Shown here: piece after piece, positions 1 to 8,084 of the stretch | Numbering within the stretch: the stretch's first letter is position 1 | How the letters are laid out: the number at the start of each line of letters is the position of its first letter | Assembly (NCBI RefSeq): GCF_029623395.1 | Contig: NZ_JAPYKK010000001.1 | Span: forward strand, 248,001-312,000 | Length of the DNA stretch: 64,000 bases | From: Sphingomonas echinoides | GTDB taxonomy: Bacteria; Pseudomonadota; Alphaproteobacteria; Sphingomonadales; Sphingomonadaceae | Direction: 5' to 3' | Made by a program: the position numbers and the translations under genes | The notes under the pieces: model-generated | What the model was told of the DNA's origin: nothing | What the model saw: only the letters and a program-made list of their open reading frames with translations | The model's database searches: none

Positions 1-1
1 C

Positions 2-196
2 GTCGGAGTGGATCATGTCGGCCTCGGCTCCGATTTCGACGGCGCGGTCACCACGGCGTTTGATTCGGCGCACGTCGCCGCGATCACGCAAGCGCTGCTC
101 GATCGCGGGTTCAGCGATGCCGATATCGGCAAGGTGATGGGGGGCAATGTGCTCCGCGTGATCCGCGCTGGGATCGTTCCGAACAAACCTGCCTAG
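2..196 (+). CDS. Membrane dipeptidase (peptidase M19), C-terminal fragment
   Basis: This is the last 64 codons of a gene whose start lies before the window. The segment VGLGSDFDG near its beginning and GGNVLRV near its end are typical of the C-terminal part of renal-dipeptidase-like M19 zinc peptidases, which cleave dipeptides (including D-residue dipeptides) in the periplasm. It resembles the complete M19 protein at 38216-39478, which has IGSDFDG and SGNVLRV in the same places, so the two are paralogues. It stops at TAG, 34 bases before ribF. Confidence 0.85.
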   Translation, partial: VGVDHVGLGSDFDGAVTTAFDSAHVAAITQALLDRGFSDADIGKVMGGNVLRVIRAGIVPNKPA

Positions 197-230
197 CGCA
201 GCCGCTTCGCCGTGCTTATAGGCCGCATCC

Positions 231-1157
231 ATGGAGCGGCTCGACGGCAGCTCGGCGGTTCCGGAGCGCTTGCGCGGTGGGATCATCGCGCTCGGCAATT
301 TCGATGGATTTCACCTGGGGCATCAGGCCGTGGTCGGCAGTGCCGTCGCGCGCGCGCGCGCCGAGGGACGTCCGGCGTTGGTCGGGACGTTCGATCCGCA
401 CCCGATCCGCCATTTCGTGCCTGACAGCGCTCCGTTCCGGCTCAGCACGCTCGATCAACGCCAACGCCTGTTCGCGGAAGCGGGCGCAGACGCCATGGTG
501 GTGTTCCACTTCGACACCGCGCTCGCCGCGCTGGGGGCCGAGGCGTTCGTCGAGCAGTTGCTGATCGACCAGATCGGGATCGCCGGCGCGGTTACGGGCG
601 AAGACTTTACCTTCGGCAAGGGCCGCAGCGGATCGGTCGCGATGTTGGCGGAGATTGGCGCGACGCGTGGTTTTTCGGTCGATACGGTGGCGCCGGTGAT
701 GCTCGACGATACGCCGGTTTCGTCGAGCCGCATCCGCACCTTGCTTCAGCAGGGCGATCCGCGCGGCGCCGCGCGCCTGCTCACGCGCCCGTTTGCGATC
801 GAAGGTACCGTCCAGCATGGCGACAAGCTCGGGCGGACGATCGGCTACCCGACGGCCAATCTCGACATGGGGCAGTATGTCCGGCCGGCCTACGGCATCT
901 ATGCAGTGCGCGGACGTCTGGCGGACGGGCGGATGGTGGACGGTGCAGCGAACCTGGGAATCCGCCCGAGCTTCGATCCGCCGAAGGAATTGCTCGAGCC
1001 GTTCTTCTTCGACTTTTCGGGCGATCTGTACGGTCAGGTAATCGAGGTTGCGCTGATCGAATATCTCCGCCCAGAGGCGAAGTTCGACACGCTGGAAGCG
1101 CTCACCACGCAGATGGACGCCGACTGTCTGCGCGCGCGAGACCTGCTCTCGGCCTGA
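231..1157 (+). CDS. ribF: Bifunctional riboflavin kinase / FAD synthetase
   Basis: A 308-residue protein, the usual length for RibF. The N-terminal FAD synthetase (nucleotidyltransferase) half contains GNFDGFHLGH at residues 22-31, the conserved nucleotide-binding HxGH-type motif. The C-terminal riboflavin kinase half, from about residue 185, contains GYPTANL. It converts riboflavin to FMN and then to FAD in the cytosol. The ATG at 231 gives the full N-terminal domain; there is no strong Shine-Dalgarno sequence. No FMN riboswitch is visible upstream, where there are only 34 bases. Confidence 0.96.
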   Translation: MERLDGSSAVPERLRGGIIALGNFDGFHLGHQAVVGSAVARARAEGRPALVGTFDPHPIRHFVPDSAPFRLSTLDQRQRLFAEAGADAMVVFHFDTALAALGAEAFVEQLLIDQIGIAGAVTGEDFTFGKGRSGSVAMLAEIGATRGFSVDTVAPVMLDDTPVSSSRIRTLLQQGDPRGAARLLTRPFAIEGTVQHGDKLGRTIGYPTANLDMGQYVRPAYGIYAVRGRLADGRMVDGAANLGIRPSFDPPKELLEPFFFDFSGDLYGQVIEVALIEYLRPEAKFDTLEALTTQMDADCLRARDLLSA

Positions 1158-1248
1158 CGTTAACCAGGTAACGCCAAGACTTCGTTCGATATCCTCAAGT
1201 ACTCCCCGCATTTTGCGACACACTGCGCGTAGCTGAACAGCAGGTTGT

Positions 1249-1268
1249 TTCAGGTTCATGCAACGTTG
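1249..1268 (+). promoter_or_regulatory. Shared upstream motif of the glycine-zipper genes (copy 1)
   Basis: The sequence around GGTTCATGCAAC lies 65-84 bases before the start of the glycine-zipper gene at 1333. A close copy, GGTTCACGCAAC, lies at a similar distance before the paralogue at 2278. The sequence between the two sites is otherwise unrelated, which suggests a common regulator or promoter element. Its identity is unknown. Confidence 0.35.
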
Positions 1269-1332
1269 CTAGAACAGGGATCGTTCTTGCTGTGGAATTG
1301 ATCCAAGCACGGTGTAACTGGGAGAAACTTTC

Positions 1333-1656
1333 ATGCGTACGTTCTTGATGGCGCTCAGCGCCGCTTCGCTCGCCATCCCCGCAACCATGGCGTTCCCGAC
1401 CGCGGAAGCCAGCGCGCGCGATCATCATCGCCGCTATGCGCCGCGCGTCTATGAGGGGCGCGACGGTCGCCGCTATTGCCGCCATTCGGACGGCACGACC
1501 GGCCTGCTCATCGGCGGCGTCGGCGGGGCGTTGCTCGGTAACCAGATCGCCGGTCGCGGCGACAAGACGCTCGGCACCGTCCTGGGCGGGGTTGCGGGGG
1601 CGTTCGGTGGCCGCGCGATCGACCGCGCCAGCACGGCGAGTCGTCGCTGCAACTAA
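1333..1656 (+). CDS. Small exported glycine-zipper 2TM protein
   Basis: A 107-residue protein with a signal peptide (about residues 1-26, ending near AEASA). An Arg/Tyr-rich stretch follows, then YCRHSDGTTGLLIGG leads into two Gly-rich hydrophobic segments (about residues 58-100), the glycine-zipper 2TM / surface-antigen-like fold found in Rickettsia 17 kDa antigen relatives. It is probably an envelope protein. The paralogue at 2278 shares the GDGTTGL-IGG core and C-terminal Cys. The start has the Shine-Dalgarno sequence GGGAGAA. A hairpin terminator follows. No specific function is known. Confidence 0.85.
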   Translation: MRTFLMALSAASLAIPATMAFPTAEASARDHHRRYAPRVYEGRDGRRYCRHSDGTTGLLIGGVGGALLGNQIAGRGDKTLGTVLGGVAGAFGGRAIDRASTASRRCN

Positions 1657-1685
1657 CAGCCGTCACATCCGCACCCTATATCCAA

Positions 1686-1712
1686 CGCGGGCCCCAACGG
1701 GCCCGCGTTTTT
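1686..1712 (+). terminator. Rho-independent terminator
   Basis: A perfect 9-bp GC stem (CGCGGGCCC with GGGCCCGCG) and a CAAC loop, followed directly by TTTTT. It sits 30 bases after the glycine-zipper gene and just before the osmC-like gene, separating the two transcripts. Confidence 0.9.
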
Positions 1713-1732
1713 ATGCGCCAAGGAGAATGACG

Positions 1733-2161
1733 ATGACCACACGCAGCGGATCGGCCAAATATGACGGCCTCGGCAAGGCCGGCAAGGGCCATGTCTCGAC
1801 TCAGTCGGGCGTTCTTTCGGACACGCAATATGGCTTCAACAGCCGCTTCGAGGACGGTGCCGGCACCAACCCCGAGGAACTGATCGCAGCCGCGCACGCA
1901 AGCTGCTTTACGATGGCGCTTAGCTTTGCACTCGCGAAGGCCGGTTTCACCGACGGCAAGCTCGAGACGACCGCCAAGGTTACGCTCGACAAGGACGGCG
2001 ATGGTTTCACCATCACCAAGTCCGCGCTCGACCTCAAGGCGACGGTCGACGGGATCGACCCCGCCAAGTTCGAAGAGATCGCAGCGGGCGCAAAGGCGAA
2101 TTGCCCGGTTTCCAAAGTGCTGAATGCCGAGATTACATTAACCCATTCGCTTAACGCTTAA
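1733..2161 (+). CDS. OsmC/Ohr-family peroxiredoxin
   Basis: A 142-residue OsmC-fold thiol peroxidase that reduces organic hydroperoxides in the cytosol. The two redox cysteines are visible: C58 in [10 protein letters not shown] and C124 in ANCPVSK, with the conserved NPEEL acidic residue at 47-51. Two in-frame ATGs occur. The one at 1733 is preferred because AGGAG at 1721-1725 lies 7 bases away, against one base for the ATG at 1727. It looks like the OsmC rather than the Ohr subgroup, but this is not certain. Confidence 0.9.
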   Translation: MTTRSGSAKYDGLGKAGKGHVSTQSGVLSDTQYGFNSRFEDGAGTNPEELIAAAHASCFTMALSFALAKAGFTDGKLETTAKVTLDKDGDGFTITKSALDLKATVDGIDPAKFEEIAAGAKANCPVSKVLNAEITLTHSLNA

Positions 2162-2193
2162 TTTTATCTGACAAGAGTGTGAACGAACGGTAG

Positions 2194-2213
2194 TTTTCGG
2201 TTCACGCAACTTA
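2194..2213 (+). promoter_or_regulatory. Shared upstream motif of the glycine-zipper genes (copy 2)
   Basis: A copy of the element at 1249-1268, with GGTTCACGCAAC lying 65-84 bases before the ATG at 2278. Same distance and same kind of downstream gene. Confidence 0.35.
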
Positions 2214-2277
2214 GCGGCGGGGGATGAGTTCTCTATCCTGATCCACGATATGGATTTGGTTCAAGGAGCTCATCCCA

Positions 2278-2838
2278 ATGCGTAAGTTCATTCTGGCGGC
2301 GGCAATCGCAGCGAGCACGCTCACCGCGATTCCCGCAGTCGCCCAGAACAATCCCAACCGCGAATATCGCGAGGACGTCCGCGACGCCCGCCAGGAGTAC
2401 CGTCGCGACATCCGCAACGCCGATTCGCGCGATGACGTTCGCGACGCCCGCCAGGATTATCGCCGCGACGTGCGTGATGCCCGGCGCGACCGCAATCGCG
2501 ATCGCAATCGCGATTGGCGCCAGTATCGCAACTATGACTACAATCGCTACGAAAATGGCCAGCGCGCCTATTACGCTGACAGCTATTATCGCGATGGTCG
2601 GTATTACCAGCCACGTCGCCTGACGCGGAACGACCGTATCTATCGCGGTCGCGACAATCGCTATTACTGCCGCCGTGGTGACGGCACGACCGGCCTGATC
2701 ATCGGCGGTCTCGCTGGCGGTGCGCTCGGCAACACGATCGCAGGTGGCGGTTCGCGTCTGCTCGGGACATTGATCGGCGGCGGCGCGGGTGCGTTGCTTG
2801 GCCAGTCGGTCGACCGCGGGAACGTCGTCTGCCGCTAA
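2278..2838 (+). CDS. Exported glycine-zipper protein with Arg/Asp-rich repeats
   Basis: A 186-residue paralogue of the protein at 1333. It has a signal peptide (about 1-22, ending AVAQ), then a low-complexity zone (about 25-80) of repeated R-D-V-R-D-A-R-x-D/E-Y-R-R units, then a Tyr/Arg-rich stretch, then GDGTTGLIIGGLAGGALG leading into two glycine-zipper hydrophobic segments and a C-terminal Cys. The repeats predict a charged helical or extended linker outside the membrane. Strong Shine-Dalgarno (AAGGAG). Likely an outer-membrane or periplasmic structural protein; no specific function known. Confidence 0.85.
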   Translation: MRKFILAAAIAASTLTAIPAVAQNNPNREYREDVRDARQEYRRDIRNADSRDDVRDARQDYRRDVRDARRDRNRDRNRDWRQYRNYDYNRYENGQRAYYADSYYRDGRYYQPRRLTRNDRIYRGRDNRYYCRRGDGTTGLIIGGLAGGALGNTIAGGGSRLLGTLIGGGAGALLGQSVDRGNVVCR

Positions 2839-2857
2839 GGTAATCGACAGGATGAAG

Positions 2858-2888
2858 AGGCCCGGCGTGCAGACGCCGGGCCTTTTTC
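2858..2888 (+). terminator. Rho-independent terminator
   Basis: An 11-bp stem (AGGCCCGGCGT with ACGCCGGGCCT), loop GCAG, then a T-rich run. It ends the glycine-zipper gene and faces the convergent small gene at 2899-3129. Confidence 0.9.
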
Positions 2889-2898
2889 TTGTTCGGCG

Positions 2899-3129
2899 TT
2901 ACAGCAATCCGCCGCCGAGCATCAGCCGGATCGCCGCGACGATCAGCACGAAGATATTGAAGTTCCGCCCGCTCCTGTGTCCCGACAGCATGCCGACCGC
3001 AGCGCCTACGACCGCGATCGGAATCGCAAGGTAATTGGCGAGGCCAAAAAACGGCACAAGCCCGACGAGTGCCACCGGCAGGGCTACAAGGCCGACCAGA
3101 ACTGAAACGATGTTGAAGATCATACCCAT
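2899..3129 (-). CDS. Small hydrophobic membrane protein, unknown function
   Basis: A 76-residue protein made of two or three hydrophobic segments (about residues 3-25, 27-47 and 55-75) with an Arg/His-containing loop, SGHRSGRN, between them. I do not recognise a family. It is convergent with the glycine-zipper gene and divergent from crcB. Confidence 0.6.
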   Translation of the reverse strand: MGMIFNIVSVLVGLVALPVALVGLVPFFGLANYLAIPIAVVGAAVGMLSGHRSGRNFNIFVLIVAAIRLMLGGGLL

Positions 3130-3282
3130 GACGCGAACATGACGTCGGGGGCGAGCTTATGCAAGGTGCGGCCCCCGAGGCCACGTGGATCCACGGCGAT
3201 CCGGGGGGTCGTCAACGTGCGTCGCACGACGTTTCCGCAGGCCGGGGTGACGACGGCGTCAATCCGCGCTAACGCAGCCGCA

Positions 3283-3657
3283 ATGTATCAGCTTTTTCTC
3301 GTTATGGCGGGCGGTGCCGTGGGCACTGCGGCGCGCTATCTCGTCGGGCGTGGCGCCGTCGCCGCGTTCGGTCCGGTCTTTCCGTTCGGCACGCTTGCGG
3401 TCAACCTCATCGGCGGGTTCGCGATGGGCGTGCTCGCGGGATTGCTTGCGCGTGTCGGTGGCAACGAGAATACACGGCTGCTGCTCGGCGTCGGGGTACT
3501 CGGCGGCTTTACAACCTTCTCTTCCTTCTCGCTCGAGGTCGTGACGATGGTCGAGCGCGATGCGTGGATGACCGCGCTCGGCTATGTCCTTGCGTCGGTC
3601 CTCGGCGCGGTGCTGGCGCTGTTCGCCGGCCTCTGGCTTACCCGGATCGCAGCATGA
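3283..3657 (+). CDS. crcB: Fluoride exporter CrcB/FluC
   Basis: A 124-residue, four-helix membrane protein of the Fluc family, which works as a dual-topology dimer to let F- leave the cytosol. Diagnostic features are the pore Asn (N41 in NLIGGF) and the GGFTTFSSFSLE segment at 74-85. The ATG at 3283 gives the normal family length, although the frame is open further upstream. The stop overlaps the next gene as ATGA (3654-3657). No fluoride riboswitch could be identified upstream. Confidence 0.95.
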   Translation: MYQLFLVMAGGAVGTAARYLVGRGAVAAFGPVFPFGTLAVNLIGGFAMGVLAGLLARVGGNENTRLLLGVGVLGGFTTFSSFSLEVVTMVERDAWMTALGYVLASVLGAVLALFAGLWLTRIAA

Positions 3658-4775
3658 CCACGAAGACTCCCGAAAAACCCAGCAAAGCCACCAGCGACGT
3701 TCGCCAGTTCAGCGTCGGTGGCGACGATGACGGAATTAGGCTCGACCGCTGGTTCAAGCGGCATCTGCCCGACACGAGCTACACCACCGTCGCGAAATGG
3801 GCGCGCACCGGGCAGCTCCGCGTCGATGGCGCGCGCGCCAAGCCGGGCGACCATGTCGTCGCCGGCCAGGCGATCCGCGTGCCCCCGGCCGAGCCGGTCC
3901 GCGTCGACGCGCCGCAAAAGCGCGAGCGTCCGCCGCTAAGCGACGATGAGATCACCTTCGCGCGCGAAATGGTGATCCACCGCGATGCGCAGGCAATCGT
4001 GCTCAACAAGCCCCCCGGCCTCGCGACGCAGGGCGGGACCAAGACGATCGAGCATGTCGACGGCCTGCTCGATGCGTTACAGGACGACATGGAGGGCCGC
4101 CCCAAGCTGGTCCACCGGCTCGACAAGGATACGAGCGGCGCGCTGCTGATCGCTCGGACCGCGCGCGCGGCGGCGTATTTCTCCAAGTCCTTCTCGTCAC
4201 GCACGGCGCGCAAGACCTATTGGGCGCTGGTCGTCGGCGTTCCGTCGATCGAGGACGGGATGATCGAACTGCCGATTGCCAAGCAGCCCGGCACCGGCGG
4301 CGAGAAGATGCATGTCGACGAGAAGGAAGGCAGCCCCGCGCGCACGCGCTACCGCGTGATCGAGATGGCCGGGACGACGACGGCGTGGCTCGAGCTGATC
4401 CCGCATACCGGACGTACCCATCAGTTGCGCGTCCATCTCGCGGCGATCGGGCATCCGATCGTCGGCGACGGCAAGTACGGCGGACAGGCCGCGTTCCTGA
4501 CCGGCAATATCTCGCGCAAGATGCATCTTCACTCGCGGCGGATCCGGATCGACCATCCTGATGGCGGTGCGATCGACGTCCAGGCCGAACTGCCGACGCA
4601 TTTCGCCGAAAGCCTCAAGCAGCTCGGGTTTGACGAGATGCTCGGCAACATGATGCCGCTCGAATCGCCACCGCCGCCCAGCCGCGAGGTCAAGAAGCAG
4701 CAAGCGCGCCAGCACGCCAAGACCTACCGCAAGGATCGCAAGGGCGAGCGGCGGCGGCGCGGTTCGGCGACGTGA
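3654..4775 (+). CDS. RluA/RluC-family 23S rRNA pseudouridine synthase
   Basis: A 373-residue cytosolic enzyme that isomerises specific uridines of 23S rRNA. It has an S4 RNA-binding domain (about residues 28-90: IRLDRWFKRHLP, GQLRVDG) and a catalytic domain with HRLDKDTSG at 154-162, where D157 is the catalytic aspartate. HTGRTHQLRVH follows in the second half. The C-terminus is a very basic tail (R/K-rich, about 345-373). It is translationally coupled to crcB. RluC is the most likely role, but RluD-like specificity cannot be excluded from sequence alone. Confidence 0.93.
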   Translation: MTTKTPEKPSKATSDVRQFSVGGDDDGIRLDRWFKRHLPDTSYTTVAKWARTGQLRVDGARAKPGDHVVAGQAIRVPPAEPVRVDAPQKRERPPLSDDEITFAREMVIHRDAQAIVLNKPPGLATQGGTKTIEHVDGLLDALQDDMEGRPKLVHRLDKDTSGALLIARTARAAAYFSKSFSSRTARKTYWALVVGVPSIEDGMIELPIAKQPGTGGEKMHVDEKEGSPARTRYRVIEMAGTTTAWLELIPHTGRTHQLRVHLAAIGHPIVGDGKYGGQAAFLTGNISRKMHLHSRRIRIDHPDGGAIDVQAELPTHFAESLKQLGFDEMLGNMMPLESPPPPSREVKKQQARQHAKTYRKDRKGERRRRGSAT

Positions 4776-4809
4776 TCGTCATCCGCCTTCCTGCGCATGC
4801 GTTAGGCTG

Positions 4810-5409
4810 ATGCATCCCGATCCGGCCTTTCGCTGGGAAGACCGCACTGCGATGCGCGCGCTGGTGACCGAACTCGGGTTTGGCGCTTTGTTCGTCGCTA
4901 CGCCCGATGGGCCGCGCGTGGCGCATGTCGCGGTGGTGTGGAACGACGACGCGACGCTCGCTTTCCACGTCGCGCGGGGTAACGGGATTGCGCGGCATCT
5001 GGATGGTGCCACGGGCGTGTTCGTGGTGCAGGGGCCGGACGGCTATGTCAGCCCGGACTGGTACGGGCTCGGCCCCGACCAGGTGCCGACGTGGAATTAC
5101 GTCGCGGTCGAGCTGGAAGGCCGGATCGCGCGGCTCGACCATGACGGGCTGGTCGAGCAGGTCGATCGCGTCTCGGCGCTGCAGGAGGAGCGGCTCGCGC
5201 CCAAGACGCCGTGGACTCGCGACAAGATGGATGCGGCGCTGTTCGAACGGATGACGCGCGGGATCCTCGGGTTCACGCTCACCGTCCAGGCGTGGCGGGG
5301 CACGCTCAAGCTCGGGCAAAACAAGCCGGACGCCGCGCGGTTTGCGGCGGCGGATGGCGTCGAAGCGGCGGGGCGACGCGGGATCGCGCACTGGATGCGG
5401 AACGTATGA
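4810..5409 (+). CDS. FMN-binding negative transcriptional regulator-like (PaiB family)
   Basis: A 199-residue protein with the pattern of PaiB-type split-barrel FMN-binding proteins: MHPDPAFRWED at the start, HVAVVWNDDATLAFHVARGN in the barrel strand region, WYGLGPDQVPTWNYVAVELEG around 90-110 and LGFTLTVQAWRGTLKLGQNK near 160-180. Family members bind FMN and in Bacillus affect sporulation and protease genes; here a flavin-dependent oxidoreductase role is equally possible. It sits between the coupled rluC-like and HAD genes, with small gaps on both sides. Confidence 0.85.
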   Translation: MHPDPAFRWEDRTAMRALVTELGFGALFVATPDGPRVAHVAVVWNDDATLAFHVARGNGIARHLDGATGVFVVQGPDGYVSPDWYGLGPDQVPTWNYVAVELEGRIARLDHDGLVEQVDRVSALQEERLAPKTPWTRDKMDAALFERMTRGILGFTLTVQAWRGTLKLGQNKPDAARFAAADGVEAAGRRGIAHWMRNV

Positions 5410-5482
5410 CGCCCGCACGCAACGCCCAGCCCGATCGCCAGCACGACGGGACCCCGGCCCGAGCCGCGGAACGGAGCATCGT

Positions 5483-6160
5483 ATGACAGCCATCCCTTCT
5501 CCCGCCCGCCTCGCTTTGTTCGATTGCGACGGCACGCTGGTCGACAGTCAGGACAATATCTGTCGCTCGGTCGAGGAAGCGTTCACCGGGGCAAATCTGA
5601 TCGCGCCCGATCGCGGCGCAATCCGTCGAATCGTCGGCCTCAGCCTCGTCGAGGCGATGGAGAGGCTGTTGCCCGAAGGCGACTCCGCGCTGCACCGCAC
5701 ATTGGCGGACGACTACAAAGCGGCGTTCTTCAAGATGCGGACCTCGGGCGCGATGAGCGCCGAACCGCTGTACGACGGCATCCTCGACGTGCTCGACCAT
5801 CTTGCGGCGGACGGCTGGAAACTCGGCGTCGCGACCGGCAAATCCGACCGGGGCCTTGCGCATATCCTGGCACATCACGGGATCGCTGCGCATTTCATAA
5901 CGCTCCAGACCGCCGACCGTCACCCTTCCAAACCACATCCCTCGATGATCGAGACCGCAATGGCGGATGCTGGCGCAGTGCCGGAAACGACCGTGATGAT
6001 CGGCGACACCAGCTACGACATGTTGATGGCACGCGCGGCGGGGACGCGCGCTTTGGGTGTGGCGTGGGGCTATCACCCCGCCGACGAACTGACCGAGGCG
6101 GGCGCGCATGCGATAGCAGAGACGGTCGCCGCGCTTCCCCGATTGATGGAACACCGATGA
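5483..6160 (+). CDS. HAD-IA phosphatase, phosphoglycolate phosphatase-like
   Basis: A 225-residue HAD hydrolase. Motif I is FDCDGTLVD (nucleophile D14, acid D16), motif II is the VATGKS segment near residue 116, a Lys near KPHPS (about 152) is motif III, and GDTSYDMLMA is motif IV. A helical cap follows motif I. It probably dephosphorylates small metabolites such as 2-phosphoglycolate. The start at 5483 follows GGAGCATCGT. Its stop overlaps the next gene (ATGA at 6157). Confidence 0.9.
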   Translation: MTAIPSPARLALFDCDGTLVDSQDNICRSVEEAFTGANLIAPDRGAIRRIVGLSLVEAMERLLPEGDSALHRTLADDYKAAFFKMRTSGAMSAEPLYDGILDVLDHLAADGWKLGVATGKSDRGLAHILAHHGIAAHFITLQTADRHPSKPHPSMIETAMADAGAVPETTVMIGDTSYDMLMARAAGTRALGVAWGYHPADELTEAGAHAIAETVAALPRLMEHR

Positions 6161-6378
6161 ATGACCCGGATACTACCGCGCGCAACCGCTATTTCGCGAT
6201 GGTAGGCACACGTCTGCTGGGCGTCGCTGGCGCGCTGCTCGGGCTGGTCCTGATCGCGCGCGCCGACGCGACTGTCCCCAAGGCGATCGGTACCGCGCTG
6301 GTGATTTCCGCGCTGCTGCTGATCGCGATCGTCCCGCGCGCGCTGGCACGGCGCTGGCGGACCCCGCCGCAGCCATGA
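6157..6378 (+). CDS. Small two-helix membrane protein
   Basis: A 73-residue protein with two hydrophobic segments (about 14-36 and 42-62) and basic ends (RALARRWR). It overlaps the HAD gene at its start and the ATP12 gene at its end (ATG at 6375 before TGA at 6376-6378), so all three are translated as a unit. Unknown function. Its place beside the F1 assembly factor suggests an accessory role in membrane energetics, but that is inference from position. Confidence 0.75.
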   Translation: MNDPDTTARNRYFAMVGTRLLGVAGALLGLVLIARADATVPKAIGTALVISALLLIAIVPRALARRWRTPPQP

Positions 6379-7067
6379 AGCGCTTTTGGAAACACGTCGC
6401 GGTCGATGCCGAGCGCGGGATCCGGCTCGACGAGCGCCCGCTGCGGACGCCGGGGCGCGTGCCGCTCGTGCTGCCGACCGCGGCGCTGGCGGAGGCGGTT
6501 GCCGACGAATGGCGTGCGGTGGAGGATGGCCAGGAGATCGACCCGCGCGCGATGCCGCTGACCGGGCTCGGCAATGCCGCGATCGACCGGGTTGGCGCGG
6601 ACCCGGCGCTGTTTGCGGCGGGTCTCGCGCATTATGGCGAGAGCGATCTGCTCTGTTACCGCGCAGATTCGCCCGAGGATCTGGTCGCGCGGCAGGCGGC
6701 GGCGTGGGACCCGCTGCTCGACTGGGCACGGGCGCGCTACGATGTGCATATCGAGGTCGCGACCGGAATCCTTCACCGCGCGCAGCCTGCTGTGACGCTC
6801 GCGCGGCTGGCGGATGCGATTGCGGCGCGCGATGCGTTCACGCTGGCGGCGCTGTCGCCGGTGGTGACGATCGGCGGCTCGCTGATCGCTGCGCTCGCTT
6901 TGGTCGAGCGTGCGGCAACGGCGGAACAGGTGTGGGACGCGGTGACGCTCGACGAAGAGTATCAGGCGGAACGCTGGGGCCGCGACCCGCTCGCCGAGGC
7001 GGGCATTGCCGCACGGCGGCGTGATTTCGGCGGCGGCGTGCGGATGCTGGAGTTGCTGGGGGACTGA
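6375..7067 (+). CDS. ATP12-family F1-ATPase assembly chaperone
   Basis: A 230-residue protein matching the ATP12 family: MKRFWKHVAV at the start, RPLRTPGRVPLVLPT around 22-36, AVADEWRA, and YGESDLLCYRAD near 90-100. ATP12 binds the F1 alpha subunit during assembly of F1Fo ATP synthase in mitochondria and alphaproteobacteria. It is the last gene of the coupled cluster that starts at crcB, and gmk converges on it. Confidence 0.93.
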   Translation: MKRFWKHVAVDAERGIRLDERPLRTPGRVPLVLPTAALAEAVADEWRAVEDGQEIDPRAMPLTGLGNAAIDRVGADPALFAAGLAHYGESDLLCYRADSPEDLVARQAAAWDPLLDWARARYDVHIEVATGILHRAQPAVTLARLADAIAARDAFTLAALSPVVTIGGSLIAALALVERAATAEQVWDAVTLDEEYQAERWGRDPLAEAGIAARRRDFGGGVRMLELLGD

Positions 7068-7099
7068 TTTCTAGGCATAGGCCTCGCCCCAACCGCTCC

Positions 7100-7756
7100 T
7101 TACTTCTCGGGCAACCGCCGGATGAATCCGATCATCCCGCGCTGGCGCGACCGCTTCAGCCGTTCTGCGGTCAAAATCGTCTGGACGCACTCGTAACAGT
7201 CGTCGAGATCGTCGTTGACCAGCACGTAATCATAGCCATCCCAGTGACTCACTTCGGCGAGCGCGCGATCCATGCGGCGGTCGATGACCTCCTGCGAATC
7301 GGTCGCGCGCTTCTCGAGCCGGTCGCGGAGCGTCTTCAACCCCGGCGGCAGGATGAAAACACGCACCACGTCGCCGCCCGCAAGCTGGAACAATTGCTGC
7401 GCACCCTGCCAGTCGATGTCGAACAGAATGTCCTGCCCGTGCTCCAAATCCTTGAAGACGGTGTCCCGCGGCGTGCCGTAGCGTTCGTCGAACACACGCG
7501 CCCATTCGAGGAACTGGTCGTCCTCCGCCATGTGACGGAAGGTTTCCTTGTCGACGAAATGATAATCGCGTCCCTCGACTTCGCCCTTTCGCATCGGGCG
7601 GGTCGTGTAGGACACCGACATCTTGAGCTTGTTACGCTCTTCCTTGAGCAGGCGATTGGCGATCGTCGATTTGCCCGCGCCAGAAGGCGAGGACAGGACG
7701 AACATCAATCCGCGGCGTTTGAAGCTTTTGGGCTGCGAAGAGCGATGGTCGGGCAT
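7100..7756 (-). CDS. gmk: Guanylate kinase
   Basis: A 218-residue cytosolic enzyme that phosphorylates GMP to GDP. It has the P-loop SSPSGAGKST (22-31), the GMP-binding segment SYTTRPMRKGEVEGRDYHF, and the lid and base regions in usual order. Length and order match the family. The next minus-strand gene upstream is fumC, with a small unknown gene between. Confidence 0.97.
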   Translation of the reverse strand: MPDHRSSQPKSFKRRGLMFVLSSPSGAGKSTIANRLLKEERNKLKMSVSYTTRPMRKGEVEGRDYHFVDKETFRHMAEDDQFLEWARVFDERYGTPRDTVFKDLEHGQDILFDIDWQGAQQLFQLAGGDVVRVFILPPGLKTLRDRLEKRATDSQEVIDRRMDRALAEVSHWDGYDYVLVNDDLDDCYECVQTILTAERLKRSRQRGMIGFIRRLPEK

Positions 7757-7802
7757 GCCCGCTAGTGGCGCGCACGCCGGAAGGCGTCAACCCATCCGGC
7801 GC

Positions 7803-8027
7803 TCAGCGGCGTACGGGTTCGTCCGTGCCAAACACTTCGTCCTTGAGCTTCCCGATGCCGCGCAGGACGAACCAGCCGGTCGCGAAGGTTAGCGCGAGTG
7901 GGATCACCGCGGTGATCACCTTTGCCGCGATCGCGCCGCCGATCGCGCCGTCGAGGTTGCTGTCTTCGCCGTCGGAACCGTCGATTGCCGCGCCGATGGC
8001 TGCGCCGATAAGGGTCGTTACGCTCAT
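7803..8027 (-). CDS. Small membrane protein, unknown function
   Basis: A 74-residue protein. The N-terminal half has a Gly/Ala-rich pattern (IGAAIGAAIDG, then DGAIGGAIAAK) that resembles a glycine-zipper hairpin. One clear hydrophobic helix follows (about 38-58, VIPLALTFATGWFVLRGIG), then an acidic/basic tail. The start has a good Shine-Dalgarno (AGGAGATCATC). No family recognised. Confidence 0.65.
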   Translation of the reverse strand: MSVTTLIGAAIGAAIDGSDGEDSNLDGAIGGAIAAKVITAVIPLALTFATGWFVLRGIGKLKDEVFGTDEPVRR

Positions 8028-8084
8028 GATGATCTCCTGTGTCGGGAGCGGTAGCGTTCGGGCGCGGCGTTGGTTCCGTCTGCG

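Noticed and set aside
3130..3282. Fluoride riboswitch before crcB
   Set aside because: The region contains GGCGATCC but not the conserved pseudoknot strands or downstream partner sequences of the crcB motif, so the call was dropped.
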